The notes: generated from the sequence alone by a model not told the origin. A DNA stretch of 64,000 nt from Casuarina equisetifolia (GCA_028551475.1 CM052355.1:17133543-17197542), one strand, 5' to 3'; shown: positions 13,701 through 24,921, counted from the stretch's first letter. Numbers and translations are program-made.

Positions 13701-14300
13701 CAGCAAATGGCAATTATCTTAACAACCTTGAAATGATTAAGATGGGAAAGATATCTGCACTTTTGGACAGCGAACTATGGAGCCAGTTGTCATGTACCTA
13801 ACCGTCTCTCCTCTTCCTTCTTGATTATTTCTCACAAACTTCCGACTGAGTTGTAATTATCGCTGAAAAATCTGCACCTAATTGCCTTGAGACTCAAGAT
13901 AAAGAAGTGTTCACTTGTTCTTTCTTCCAAGGCACCGCAAAAAATCTCTCAAAGACAAGTAACGTCGCCCACCAGGACACTCAAAAACCGCGACAAAGAG
14001 CTCCATTTGGAAGCAATCAAAACCGTACGAGATGCAACAGACCCAGAGAAGAACTACTGGCTAGAATGGTTTCCCTTCGAAGTCTTCTGCATTATCAGAG
14101 GTTTCATGCGTGAATGGTTAGTTGATTGAGACAGGCATAAATAAAGGCTTGTGTTTCTACCTCTTCTCTATGTTGGTGGGTTTTTTCCTTGTATTCAGTG
14201 GAGGGAAGTCTGAGAATTGCGAAGAGGAGGGCACAAAAAGGTTGTTCACTGCTTGATTAAGATCTAAAGTCCACCTATCAAATCCTCAATCCTAGACCCT
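10790..14300. other. Long intergenic region, no gene recognised
   Basis: The first 200 bases are probably the kinase 3' UTR. The rest is AT-rich with homopolymer runs. Short open frames occur near 12874-13110, 13468-13713 (minus) and 13887-14129. None matches a family I recognise, and their composition equals the surroundings. I see no RNA gene. Confidence 0.5.
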
Positions 14301-14720
14301 AATCCACCGAAGCGATTCTCTCGCAGCGCAGAAAAGAGCGGAAGTTGCTTTTAAAATGAGGGTAGGCCCACCTTGAACCCCTCTCGAGAGAGAGTTGAGA
14401 TTTGGGATTGGCTTTGTCGGTTATGGTTGACCACAAGAGGCTCACGCGCTGTTCTTGGAACGTGGAGTAAGTTTTAGCGTCTCTTTTGGAATCCTTTATA
14501 CATCAAACTTTGGAAACCATGCCACTGCCACCATTCTGGCTTTCTTTGGCTTTGCTTTGCCAGAAACTTAGAGAGAGAGAGATTTGTTCTCTGGGTCAGG
14601 GCGTGACCCATTTCACTTTCCTCTTCTCTGTGCTAAGCAACTGTCTCAAAAGCCCTGGTCTCTAGGGTTTTCTGGTGGATAAGCACATCATATTTCTCTA
14701 GAGCTTTTGAAGGTGCATAA

Positions 14721-14747
14721 ATGGTGGACTCCCCAGAGCCGAGTTAG
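14721..14747 (+). promoter_or_regulatory. Short uORF in the 5' UTR of the RING-H2 gene
   Basis: ATG GTG ... TAG encodes eight residues (MVDSPEPS). It ends exactly where a good donor (TTAG|GTGAGT) begins a putative 5' UTR intron (14748-15031, acceptor GGAGCAG). If the leader is transcribed as inferred, this uORF could reduce initiation at 15044. Confidence 0.4.
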
Positions 14748-15043
14748 GTGAGTTCCTGTTTTTGTCGAATATCCAATGTCAGCTGCTGACTTATTATTGC
14801 CCCCTCAGTAACTTCACTTTCATTCCAAATCATGCGCAAAATAAAAAATTGCTTCTGCAAGGCGAAGGCAGTGAACAGCTATCTTAAATCTGAGTGCAAA
14901 AGTTGTAGTCCTTACGGGCGTGTCACAGCAGTGTCAAGAAAGTTTTTTTTTAGCGCTGGTAGTCTCAAAATGATTATGGTTTGTGCTTGAATACAAAGAG
15001 TGATAAACATAGTTTTTGGTTTTTGGAGCAGACTCATTCGAAG

Positions 15044-16141
15044 ATGTCTTGGATTCGGCATGAACCACAGTTAAAAGATGGCTATTTGAGCTATCCACCT
15101 CCACTATCTCCTTCATCCTCTTCTTCATACCCCAGCACTTTTCATAAAGAATCAACCCCATCATCTGGTACTAAAATAAGCCCGGCTCTTCTTTTCGTTA
15201 TAGTAATTCTGGCTGTTCTGTTTTTCATCTCTGGTCTACTCCACCTACTTGTTAGATTTCTCGTAAAGCATCCATCTTCCTCAGCATTTACTCAATCTAA
15301 TAGATATCCAGAAATTCCCGGCTCCGATGCGCTCCAGAGACAGCTACAACAACTCTTCCATCTTCATGACTCTGGTCTAGATCAGGCTTTTATAGATGCT
15401 CTTCCTGTTTTCCAGTATAAAGAGATAGTGGGTCTCAAGGAGCCATTTGATTGTGCCGTTTGTCTGTGTGAATTTTCTGAAAAGGACAAGCTCAGATTGC
15501 TTCCGATGTGTAGCCATGCTTTCCATTTAAACTGTATAGACACTTGGCTCTTATCAAATTCGACATGTCCTCTTTGCAGAGGAACCCTCTTCACTCCTGG
15601 CTTTTCCATCGAAAACCCAATTTTTGATTTTGACGATTTAAGGGAAGAAAATGGTTGTACTGCTAATGTACAGAATCGGTTCACTTCTAGCCAAAAAACA
15701 GTGGAGATTGAAGAAATCGTTGTTGAGAAGGGAGGTTTCCCAGTTAGGCTTGGTAAATTCAGAAAACTAAGTGTTGAAGCAGGGGAGGCCGAAGGGGGAG
15801 AGACCAGTAGCAGTAATCTCGATGCAAGAAGGTGTTATTCTATGGGATCATATCAGTATGTACTTGGGACCTCTGACCTCCGGGTTGCTTTGTCCCATGG
15901 TCAACAGGGTCACAACACAAAGCCCACAACAGGGATAGAACATAATGGGAATTCCTCAGTTGATGGAGATGCTGAAGGGAAGAAGATTGGTACCGTGACT
16001 AAAGGTGAGAGCTATTCTGTTTCCAAGATTTGGCAGTGGTCAAAGAAAGGTAAATTTTCAAGTTCTTCAGATGCACAAGTGGGAATGCCACCTTCTCTTA
16101 CTGCAGAATTGCCATGGATGAGGAAACCCCAAGGCACATGA
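15044..16141 (+). CDS. RING-H2 finger E3 ubiquitin ligase, ATL family
   Basis: Membrane-anchored E3 ubiquitin ligase, 365 residues, single coding exon as usual for ATLs. A proline/serine-rich N-terminus is followed by one transmembrane helix (about 46-70), the GLD motif (residues 111-113, GLDQAFIDALP) and a RING-H2 domain with ligands C137, C140, C156, H158, H161, C164, C175 and C178; the conserved Trp is in DTWLL. The long C-terminal tail ends in the PWMRKP-type segment seen in ATL13/ATL46-like members. ATG 15044 (MSWIRHEP) is chosen because it follows a convincing UTR-intron acceptor. The frame is open further upstream, but without an ATG. The RING recruits E2 enzymes; the substrate is unknown. 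Confidence 0.92.
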   Translation: MSWIRHEPQLKDGYLSYPPPLSPSSSSSYPSTFHKESTPSSGTKISPALLFVIVILAVLFFISGLLHLLVRFLVKHPSSSAFTQSNRYPEIPGSDALQRQLQQLFHLHDSGLDQAFIDALPVFQYKEIVGLKEPFDCAVCLCEFSEKDKLRLLPMCSHAFHLNCIDTWLLSNSTCPLCRGTLFTPGFSIENPIFDFDDLREENGCTANVQNRFTSSQKTVEIEEIVVEKGGFPVRLGKFRKLSVEAGEAEGGETSSSNLDARRCYSMGSYQYVLGTSDLRVALSHGQQGHNTKPTTGIEHNGNSSVDGDAEGKKIGTVTKGESYSVSKIWQWSKKGKFSSSSDAQVGMPPSLTAELPWMRKPQGT

Positions 16142-18007
16142 TAGGTATTTATGTGATTGTTTTCTGAGTCTATATTTCACCATTGATTAAAGTTTGTGAC
16201 CTATTCCTACTGAAGGGTTTTGGGGGTGCTAAATTACCAATTGTGCTAGTTGGTTATTACATACTCTTGATTGTACGGCATCTTTTGGTTTGAAACCTCA
16301 TAATTACATCTCTTGTTTCACGGTTTTTCCTTTTTTTTATCATTATTTTGGGATGTAAAAGTAGAGGATGTGCAGATGAACTGCAGTTGGGATGTGGCTT
16401 TGATAAACACATGTTGTCTTGTGTCTTCTAGTACAGAATCTCAATGACCTCAGGAGCCAAATTTCTGGAACCCGTCTTGGTGGGAGAAATCCGAAAGATT
16501 TGTCAGTTCCAGCGTTATATGATCCACAAGCATTGTTGTAGGAGTGTAGGCACCTGATTTGTGAAAAAAAAAATCGGTTTTTTATCCCGTTTGGAATGGC
16601 TAACAAAGGAACTTCTACCTTGCATGCTTTTTCCAAAACTTCTTATGAATTTACCATCTAAATAGTTTCGTTTTTCATTTCAACTCGCTGCACAAGATCC
16701 CCAGAACCATTCGGAATTCCAAATCTTTCACTAGACACTCCCTTTTTGTTGTGTAAACAAATTTCTTCTCTAGCTATCAAAGATCCGTGTGCACAGCCAA
16801 TGAAGGCTCTCTCCCTGTCCTTCTCTCAAGCTTGGACCAGTATTAGTTGTATGTTTCTCTCAAGTTTGCATCAGTCTTTGTTGTATATGATCAGTGGCAA
16901 GGGGACAAGTGCTCATGCTTTCTTGCCTTTTCAGGCATTAGGTTTTTCTTATCTCCTCCTATTTGTCAATAGCCCTTTTAGGCGAATGTGTACATAATCT
17001 TTTCGCACCAATGATCTCCGAAGCGGGCAGGTGGACAGTGGTGGGATCCATGAAAGCTGTGAAACAGAATCTTTTATTCTTGTAATTTGAGACCTTTGGT
17101 TCAGAAATTGGCTGTACTAGCAGCGCCATGGGGTCATGCTTTTACTCTTCCCATGTGGGCTTATTGAAAGTTTCCAAGTACTTATATGATTAAGATCTGG
17201 TGATTATCAACTGATCTCAAGTTCAGTAACCTTGGGAAAGTGTGCTCAGAGTCAGTCAAATGAGAATTCAAAAGTGAGAAAAGAAAAGGAGGAAAAAGAG
17301 AGTGTTTTGCCAAAAATAAAAACGAAAGATAAGATTAAAAAAAATTAAAAAAATAAAAGGTACGGATTTTGATGCATCTGTTGGGCCCTTGACGATTCCT
17401 GCCATAATTGTCTTGTTTTCCTTCATGGTTTTCGTGAAATATACTTAAAAAGTTTTTTAATTTGGAGAGCGGGGTGGGTGCAATTGGTTGGCCTCACGTT
17501 ACCAACTGGACCAGTGGATTGCCAAAATATAATTTCATGGGGAATGATACCGTTTTCTTCAAGCTCCAATTAAAAAAATGCAGCGCACGCTTACCAACCT
17601 ATTATTCCTCCCGTTAATTAAACACTTACCATCCACCTCTAACATTTAAGTTCTTTGAGGTTAACCACCACCCGCTCGATTGGTTTTTCCCATTTTCCGG
17701 CTGAGAATGTGATGATGCAAGCACCACAGATGAGCGAAAACATGGTGCAGTAATCGGTGAACATGCGAAAACATGGTCCACAACTGCCTGTCATCACCTT
17801 CCTCGTGCAGTTTAGCTGTCAATGATGTGCAAAAGACAGGAGAACCATTATTTTGGCAACCACACCAGAAACCTGGATTCAGGAAGAAAAGAGTAACAAC
17901 AGACAACCCAAGGCAGGAAAAACATGTCACTCGCTGTATAGTGCTGCTTATCTTCCATTTCAAATGCAAAATCCTTCATGATTCGAGTCTGGCCTACACC
18001 CAGTTGG

Positions 18008-18089
18008 TATACTTTGCCTCGGTGTTCCAACATTTTCCTCAAATGCGATATACTTTGCCTCGGTGTTCCAACATTTTCCTCAAATGCGA
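18008..18089. repeat. Perfect tandem duplication of a 41-bp unit
   Basis: Two identical adjacent 41-bp copies, 18008-18048 and 18049-18089, each beginning TATACTTTGCCTCGG. No coding or structural role is visible. Perfect identity points to a recent duplication. Confidence 0.95.
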
Positions 18090-18445
18090 TAGTGTGAGGG
18101 AATGTGGGACCAAATGATTCGCTTGCTTATGTCCAACATTATGTAGAGAAATACATCAAGGACAGTTTTGGCGTGTGGGGACCGGCCAACCCTACCTACA
18201 TCTATGGTAGTCTAAACTGAAGCAGGAAAGCAGTAGTTGGGAGTCTAAAGCAAGATCCTACCTGAAATAGGGAGGCCAAGCGCGTCCAATAAATACCACA
18301 GCTGTGCCTACGAAAATAGAGCGAGAGACCAGTTATGACGATGGAATTAAGGAAATGGAAGAGTGATCATGGGACGGTTGCCAAAAGGTGAGAGAAGAAA
18401 GGAAAATGATGACAAGAGAGAAAGCCGGGGTCGGAAGTGGTCTAT

Positions 18446-18474
18446 CCACCACCACCACCACCACCACCACCACC
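18446..18474. repeat. CCA trinucleotide microsatellite
   Basis: About nine uninterrupted CCA/CAC units in intergenic DNA. The long open frames across it on both strands are a by-product of the repeat. Confidence 0.9.
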
Positions 18475-19220
18475 GTCGAGTGATCTTGATCATCAAAAGT
18501 GGCCGCCCATTTCCAAATACAGGGAGCGGCTGTCACGTTTGTCAGTGCCCTGCCTTCTCAACATGATAAGATGCTCCTACTGTGCCAAATTGATTGATAC
18601 AGTTCCCGCCTAATTTGTTGGTCAATTAAATCAGATTAGACTGGGGCGGTCATTACTTTAAAATTTATGTGTAAAGTAACAAATTATCTATAGCAATCGT
18701 TGGAATGATTTGGTAAGTTAATTAATTGTTCCAAGGATAACTGCGAATATTTTAAAAAAGTGTATACGGCAAACCAAGTATCTCTACTAATTTAATTGAT
18801 TCCCTGAAAAGATTTGATTCGTACTTGTTAGCACGATGTGAAATAACTTTTAAAAGTTACAATAAACTTTAACAAACAAACTGCACAAACTGTTTCTATT
18901 TAACAAAAAGGGGGGAAAAGTATAATTCTGAAAAATTCATTGTTCGAATGAGATATACAAGCACAACCCCTTCCACCAAATCTCTTTACCAAACAGTAAA
19001 CAACTTATTGTGTTTCATAACCAAAAATAAAGAAGAAGAAAAAAAAAAAAAAAAAAAAGCGCATGCCCCGTTTTCACGCGGCGTGCCCAAAAGAAAAAAA
19101 GAAAAAAAGGAAAAAAAAAGAAAAGTCAACCAATCAAGTAACGCGGATTTCTCCGCCAAAATCGGCGCTCTGCTCTCCCGGCGGACCTTTTGGAAAGAAC
19201 CGCCTAATCGGGCACTACTG

Positions 19221-19694
19221 TCACGTGAACGGCGGGCCGTCCCTCCCCAAGTCCACCGGCGACTTAACCGAGGCTGGGATCGCGGCGTACCGGCTGGAGA
19301 AGTCTCGGCGGAGATAGTCGTCGTCCAATAGGTCGTTCTGGCGGGGGCCCTCGTCGAAGTTCTTGGCGTAACTCATAGGATCATAGTTGAATTTCCCCAG
19401 CCTATGGATGTAGTTGTTCGGGATTTTGTTCTTGTTGAAGCGGCGTATGAAGGTCTTCCATTTAGGACCCGCCACGAGCTCTGACCATTCCCGGAACCTC
19501 TTCCAGCCCCGAGTCCACCACCGGTCCTCGCTCTCCGCCACCCGAATCCGCTCCCACCAGTCCGATCCTGCGGCGGAAGATTGTCCGGAGCTCATGCATG
19601 GCATCCATGGGCAGCAGCCTCTGTTGGCCATGAAAAGCTCTTGCGCGTCGTCATTTTCGCGCGGGGACCTTTCAGGCGTATGCCCCGACGGCAT
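19221..19694 (-). CDS. Conserved plant protein of unknown function
   Basis: A single-exon frame of 157 residues starting at MPSGHTPERSP; a second in-frame ATG (MANRGCCPWMP) lies at 19631. I recognise its pattern from uncharacterised plant proteins but have no name or function for it. The pattern is a Cys-rich start, tryptophan-rich WWERIR...EDRWWTRG, AGPKWKTFIRRFN, then YDPMSYAKNFDEGP and a C-terminal RDFSSRYA. There is no signal peptide or membrane helix. The frame extends upstream through a GA microsatellite as a Leu-Ser run; I treat that as 5' UTR. The gene body is markedly GC- and CpG-richer than its surroundings, in keeping with a real 5'-biased coding exon. Confidence 0.75.
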   Translation of the reverse strand: MPSGHTPERSPRENDDAQELFMANRGCCPWMPCMSSGQSSAAGSDWWERIRVAESEDRWWTRGWKRFREWSELVAGPKWKTFIRRFNKNKIPNNYIHRLGKFNYDPMSYAKNFDEGPRQNDLLDDDYLRRDFSSRYAAIPASVKSPVDLGRDGPPFT

Positions 19695-19713
19695 TCTGCA
19701 GTGGAGGAAGAGA

Positions 19714-19716
<3 letters not shown>

Positions 19717-19751
<35 letters not shown>
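19717..19751. repeat. GA/CT microsatellite in the 5' UTR of the unknown-protein gene
   Basis: About 17 GA units directly upstream of the inferred start (19694, minus strand). CT-rich leaders are common in plant 5' UTRs, and length variation could affect expression. Confidence 0.85.
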
Positions 19752-19757
<6 letters not shown>

Positions 19758-20816
19758 CAAACCCAACCCTCTCTTTCCTTCCCCCTTCTCTCTCTCTCGG
19801 CCGCTCTGTCTTCGTTGCAGAAATAAGGAGGCGTAACGGAAGCCTCGCTGGCAGTAAGTGGTCGGTTTCGGTAGCCGGGAATTAAGGGACGATATTTATA
19901 ACATTAGTGGGAGCATTTTTCTCTAAATATTCGATCAGGCTTTGGATGATCAGAGAATCCAATGGTGGTTGTCGCCTAATCACACATTGTTTTCAATTCG
20001 TTGCTTTCGGTTAATTAATTAGTAAATGAACCAGTTGGTACCCAAACCTAGCAGCACTCGCCGTTTTGAGAGATGGGATTGCCACGCTGGGCCGAGCACA
20101 AAAAGATGGCCTTTCTTGGCCCTCTTTCTACCATTACAGATGGGATTGCCATGCTGGACGACTTTGTCTTCCTCTCCCCCCTTCCGCGAACGCACCTGTA
20201 AGACTAATTAAGTCTCTTCTTGCATCGAGTGTTGGGTGGTCATAAAAGATCAGCTTCGGCCCGAGAAATTTGTGGAAAATATACACCACTTTTACCCACC
20301 ATCTACTTGTCTGCTTCGTCCCAAGACTCCAGTTTTGACAGGAAAAAGTGGGAGTACAAAATGAGAATTCAATTGCCCTGTAATACACTTGCTTTTCTCT
20401 CTTTTCCCATGACAATAAAACTTCCAATATCTATTAATGTCCAAGCTGCGCACAGGCCAAACACTTGCAGAACCCGTTGTTTGGCAGCCACCATTCTGAG
20501 AAGCAGCTTTAAATGCTTAGCGAAGACATAAGAATTCTGACATCAAACAGAGAAGAATTCCGTCAAAGAAGCCGTGTGGACTGGAATCTTAATTTCTAAT
20601 AAGCTAGTCTTCCTTTCTCACTCGAGAGAGACCTCAACCTTCGACCTCAAGTTTTCACTCTTCAATGTTGTCACCCAGGAGTCCACCCCAGAAGTCCAAC
20701 ATCTCTATCCTTGAGTTTTCTTGCTTGCTTCGTAAGATGCTCACCATTCCCATCCGTGTTTGAACCGTTCACCTTCCATTATCTCCACAAGGCCATTTTG
20801 ATTTACCATCTTTCCC

Positions 20817-20824
20817 TATAAATA
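20817..20824 (+). promoter_or_regulatory. TATA box of peptide gene A
   Basis: TATAAATA about 90 bp upstream of the ATG at 20913, at the same place as in copy B. The sequence between (CTCTACAAACTAGAGAGAAACC) reads as a short leader. Confidence 0.65.
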
Positions 20825-20912
20825 TCAAACTTTACTACCCATTTTCACATCCCAAGTTCTCTACAAACTAGAGAGAAACCTCCCTGAAGCCTTGTCTGTG
20901 CTGTCTTACTTC

Positions 20913-21173
20913 ATGGCTACAAAACTGCAAGCTCGCCATTTCCTTGTCCTTGTGATTTGTGTGGCCTTCTTTCTACTATCTCCTACCATCCAAGCCCGCG
21001 CTTTGCTCGCTCAAACTCATCACCATGATGCCATAATGAAGACTACTCGAAGCTGTGGAGGGACAGATCATTATAAGAATGAGGTCCAAGTTCTTGGTCT
21101 TTGGGGAACTAAGAATTGGAATCCTCTCTTTTCCAGAAAAGATTCAGGTCCAAGCCCCGGGGACCATCATTAG
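20913..21173 (+). CDS. Secreted peptide precursor, PIP/PIPL-like (copy A)
   Basis: An 86-residue precursor. A signal peptide (about 1-29, hydrophobic core FLVLVICVAFFLLSP, ending IQARA) precedes a variable region and a C-terminal DSGPSPGDHH. The SGPSPG-x-H ending resembles the conserved core of plant PAMP-induced peptides (PIP/PIPL), which are cut from small precursors and sensed by LRR receptor kinases in immunity and development. Expected features match: small size, signal peptide, basic residues (SRK) just before the core, and a C-terminal His. It differs from textbook PIP in having DH rather than xG before the last His. The ATG at 20913 is the first in frame. CEP or another Pro-rich peptide family is a less likely alternative. 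A tandem copy lies at 24661. Confidence 0.72.
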   Translation: MATKLQARHFLVLVICVAFFLLSPTIQARALLAQTHHHDAIMKTTRSCGGTDHYKNEVQVLGLWGTKNWNPLFSRKDSGPSPGDHH

Positions 21174-22873
21174 CTCGTTTTATGGTGCAGAGCAGCCACC
21201 AACCAACCTAGCTTTCGATATCTTACTTTCAGGACTCAAATATTGCACTAGTGTGTAACATCTTCCTTAATTCATGCAACTGCTTCCTTAGGTGAAATAA
21301 ATCAATATGTTCATTGTCGTGCAATCCAAGATCTCTTGAATAAAGTACTTGAAATTTCAATTTTAGCGTCGGAATTGTTATGGATAAGCGTATACGTGTT
21401 CATGCATGAGAAACGCCGATGTGTAAAAAATTGACTGCCACCCGTTCATGAATGAAGCCTAAAAAGCAATTGGGTTAACTTGATCGGTGTGAACAGAGAA
21501 AGCCCACGTACGGGAAGGGAAGCAGGTTGAACCTAAATGCGGGCTCAACATCGACAGGCTTTTATTCAAGCTATCAAATTCTAGTTATTATAGGTTTTCC
21601 TTTCTTTTTTTTTTGGGCACTTCTTTCTTTTTCCCTGATAGACGTACATTTATATAAATCCAGAAAAAGAGTGCAGAAAGCTGGGTCAACCTACCTATTG
21701 CAGCTATATGGTTCTGCAGCCTGTATAATCTGCTTCTACGGTCCAATTCATAAATTTTCTGCGAGTTTATGAATAAACTTAGTTCAATCATAATGGAGAA
21801 AATACAAAAAAAAAAAAAAAAAGGAAAGAAGAAGAACAAGAAGCAAGAAATTAAGATCCTTGCTGATGTTAGGAGGCAGCAGGCAACGGGTAATCGTATA
21901 GAACCAAATTGACGAGAGAAACCGTACAGAACAGCTTAGGGCAAGAAACCGAACAGCCTACGTTGCTATAACAAATTAGCCAAGCGATTGAGTTTCCTGA
22001 AGACTCTTTCGCGATACAAGACTAGTGAGAGATTTCTTGTTAGTCTTTCTATCTTTTTTTTTTTTAAAAAAAAAATTAATTTAATTTTTCTCTATTACAA
22101 CTCACATATACACGGGAGTCTCCCTTGACTGTGTTGTCTTAGACTAATTTTTTCATTATATGATTTCTCATAAGATGTTAAATTGAAATTGGTTTCTTTC
22201 TTCTCCTTTCCTGCTAAAATTGATTTGTGTTATTTTTGCGTTCTTGTGCTTTAGCATTGTGAGGAATCTTTGCTTCAATTTGATATGATATGATAAGTAA
22301 TATCCAAACTGAAGCATTTGAAGTGTGTCGTAGTGGAAACCTAGACAAAGAACATTCTGGAAACAAAAGAAGTCATCCCATTTGTTGGCATGCTTGTTTG
22401 GAATGAAATGACGTGTGGATATTTTGAGATTATGATTCTATCATTTTGATGCTTGATTTTGTTTCCACATTTTGGATCTCTTCCTTTTGAGAGTTTGATC
22501 ATGATAATCAATTTTTGAGTAAGCAAGAATTTAGTTAGAAATTGGCACATGATTCTTGTTCTTGGTTGGTTGCTTAGTTTTCTTTCACAGAGCCAATGGC
22601 CTTACACAAATTCAATTCGCACTTCCATTGGCGTTATGTCATATAGAGTTTAGCTGAAATCATAACTTATAATCCTCTAATTGATTTTTGATTAAGACTT
22701 GAAGAGAGAATACTCCATAAAACTAGCACTAATCATTTTCTTGCTAATTCGGTTCTCTTGGTTTATGGTAAAGAAAAAAAAGAGAAAAGTTTAATTGTAC
22801 ATTACATTCTCGTACACCCTTTTACCGGATGGAGATTTTGGGAACTAACACTACCCCAAGGAAGGTGAAAATG

Positions 22874-22899
22874 AAAAAAAAAAAAAAAAAAAAAAAAAA
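22874..22899. repeat. Poly-A tract at the end of duplicated copy A
   Basis: 26 consecutive A at the edge of the region that still aligns with copy B, where only a short A run is found. Confidence 0.85.
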
Positions 22900-23690
22900 C
22901 GACATTCCCTCTTAAGAAGGGAGGGATGTCACAGACCCCGTAACCTGAGGCCAAAGCCCTTTATTACCATTACTATTTTATTGCTTTCCTGTATTGTGTC
23001 ACTTATTTTAAGTAATTTGCTGTGAAGCTGTGGTGGGCTGTGGGCCATGTTCAAACCCACTCTTTTGGTTTCGGCCTGTTTTCATGTAAGCCCGAAAGCA
23101 ATTGGTGAGGACTCTGTAAGAACTAGATTTGGGGGAAGAATGGAAGGTGTCAAAAAGCTTTAGAGAGTCTGTTGTTGAGGTCTCGGTTTTCTTCCATAGA
23201 AACAGGCTGTTTTGAGGTCTTGGGTTCCCTTTATAGAACCCGTAGTGTGCTGTATGGTGTGGGTGTGATTGCAAAAGTTGTGTGTTTTGTGTGTTGCAAA
23301 TATTGGTGAGGTTGCATTCGATGTTTTGTCAACTGGGCTAAATTGAACCGAGTGTTGACAGATTGTGGTGTGTCGGGGATTGAAAGGTTATTGGGTTAAG
23401 AGTGGATTGCAGAAATAGGTGGAAGGAAGCCAAATAAAAATGCCCGTCGTTGGGCTGGGGGCAATTTAACCACATGCCCAATCACCTGTTATATCTCTAA
23501 TTTGGTCCCAAATCTTGACTGCGTCACACAGGATGTGATGGAAGTGCGCACAAATTGCACTTTATTGTGCAAAGAGATTTGAGCGAGTACTAGGTGGATC
23601 CAGAAACATTAAAACAGAATCAAAGAAAATTGCCCCGACAATGGATGTAGGGTATCGTTTTGGTCCGAATGACTCTAAATCCTTGTATTT

Positions 23691-23713
23691 GTGTGTGTGT
23701 GTGTGTGTGTGTG
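23691..23713. repeat. GT microsatellite
   Basis: About 11 GT units in the spacer between the two duplicated copies. Confidence 0.85.
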
Positions 23714-24563
23714 CGTGTTTTGTGTTGTCAATGCCCTTTCACTTCTTGGCTCTTCTTGGCTCTTCTTTTCCCCATGACAAAAGCTCATTGGTAGAGGACT
23801 TTTGTCTTCTTTAACCTTCCTCGAACGCACCTGTAAGACTGTTTAAGTCTCTCCGTCTCTCTCTTGATTTTTTCTCTTTTACGGCAAATTACAAGAACAG
23901 TGCATAGAGTTTTGGGCGGTCATAAAAGATCAGCTTCGGTCCAAGAAATTTGTGGAAAATGTACACTAGTTTTACCCACCATCAGCATGTCTGCTAGGCT
24001 CCGGTTTTGACAGGAAAATGCGGGAGTCCAAAACGAGAATTCAACGCATAAGAATTCTGACATCAAACAGAAGCAGCTTTCTATCTTTTCCCAGATTAGT
24101 TTTACCCTCCATCTACATGTCTGCTAGGCTTCTGTATGACTTGCTTGTCTCTCTTTTCCCATGACAATAAAACTTTCCAGACGTCTTAATTTCCAAGCTC
24201 CGAACACGCCGAACACTTGCAAAACCCATTGTTTGGCAGCCACCATTTTGAGAAGCAGCTTTAAATACTTAGCCAACACAAGAATTCTTACATCAAACAT
24301 AGAAAATGCCGTCAAAGAAGCCGGATGGACTGGAATCTTAATTTCTCATAAGCTAGTCTTCCTTTCTCACTCAAGAGAGGCCTCGGCCTTCGACCTCAAG
24401 TATTAACTCTTCGATGTCGGACCCAGGAGTCCACCCCAGAAGTACAACCTCTATGTCCTTGAGTTTCCTTGCGTGCTTCGTAAGATGCCCACCATTCCCA
24501 TCCGTGTTTGAACCGTGCACCTTCCATTATCTCCATAAGGCCATTTGATTTACCGTCTTTCCC

Positions 24564-24571
24564 TATAAATA
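24564..24571 (+). promoter_or_regulatory. TATA box of peptide gene B
   Basis: TATAAATA about 90 bp upstream of the ATG at 24661, matching copy A in position and surroundings. Confidence 0.65.
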
Positions 24572-24660
24572 CCAAACTTTACTACCCATTTTCACATCCC
24601 AAGTTCTCTACAAACTAGAGAGAAACCTCCCTGAAGCCTTTGTCTGTGCTGTGTTACTTC

Positions 24661-24921
24661 ATGGCTACAAAACTCCAAGCTCGCCACTTCCTTGTCCTTG
24701 TGATTTGCATGGCCTTCTTTTTACTATCTCCTACCATCCAAGCCCGCATTTTGCTCGTTCAAACTCATCACCATGATGCCATAATGAAGACTACTCGAAG
24801 CTGTGGAGGGACAGATCATTATAAGAATGAGGTCCAAGTTCTTGGTCTTTGGGGAACTAAGAATTGGAATCCTCTCTTTTCCAGAAAAGATTCAGGTCCA
24901 AGCCCCGTGGACCATCATTAG
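24661..24921 (+). CDS. Secreted peptide precursor, PIP/PIPL-like (copy B, variant core)
   Basis: An 86-residue paralogue of the copy A product with the same signal peptide and layout. Four residues differ: V17M, A30I, A33V and G83V. Counting by eye there are nine nucleotide differences, four silent and five replacing. From codon 34 onward the two genes are identical except for G83V, which turns the C-terminal core SGPSPG into SGPSPV. In the PIP family the Gly after the Ser-Pro is usually kept, so copy B may release a peptide with altered receptor binding or none. The promoter is retained, so expression is plausible. Confidence 0.7.
   Translation: MATKLQARHFLVLVICMAFFLLSPTIQARILLVQTHHHDAIMKTTRSCGGTDHYKNEVQVLGLWGTKNWNPLFSRKDSGPSPVDHH

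Larger units (their letters stand above)
16142..19220. other. Intergenic region with simple repeats
   Basis: 16142-17100 probably includes the RING gene 3' UTR and flank. No coding sequence is recognised in the remainder. It holds a perfect 41-bp tandem duplication (18008-18089), a CCA/CAC trinucleotide run (18446-18474), and A-rich tracts near 19029-19120. Confidence 0.55.
20163..22905. repeat. Segmental duplication, copy A
   Basis: Matches copy B (about 23797-26540) by eye: promoter and 5' flank (20187 against 23822), peptide gene (20913 against 24661), 3' flank, and a distal block (22570-22870 against 26225-26532). The offset shifts between 3.63 and 3.75 kb, so the copies have gained indels. 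The 22906-23796 stretch is not matched in copy B. Confidence 0.85.
21174..23796. other. Intergenic remainder of copy A and spacer
   Basis: Holds the 3' flank of peptide gene A and the distal duplicated block (22570-22870). It also holds a long A tract (22874-22899), an unmatched spacer, and a GT microsatellite (23691-23713). No coding sequence is recognised. Confidence 0.6.

Noticed and set aside
13468..14129. Opposed short open frames (minus 13468-13713, plus 13887-14129)
   Set aside because: No family match and no supporting start or promoter context; likely chance frames upstream of the RING gene leader.
18333..18566. Opposed open frames with His or Val runs
   Set aside because: Created by the CCA microsatellite at 18446-18474.
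18948..19331. Lys-rich open frame on the plus strand
   Set aside because: Produced by poly-A tracts, and it runs antisense into the unknown-protein gene.
19695..19766. N-terminal Leu-Ser extension of the unknown protein
   Set aside because: It is the translation of the GA/CT microsatellite; the first ATG after it fits better as the start.
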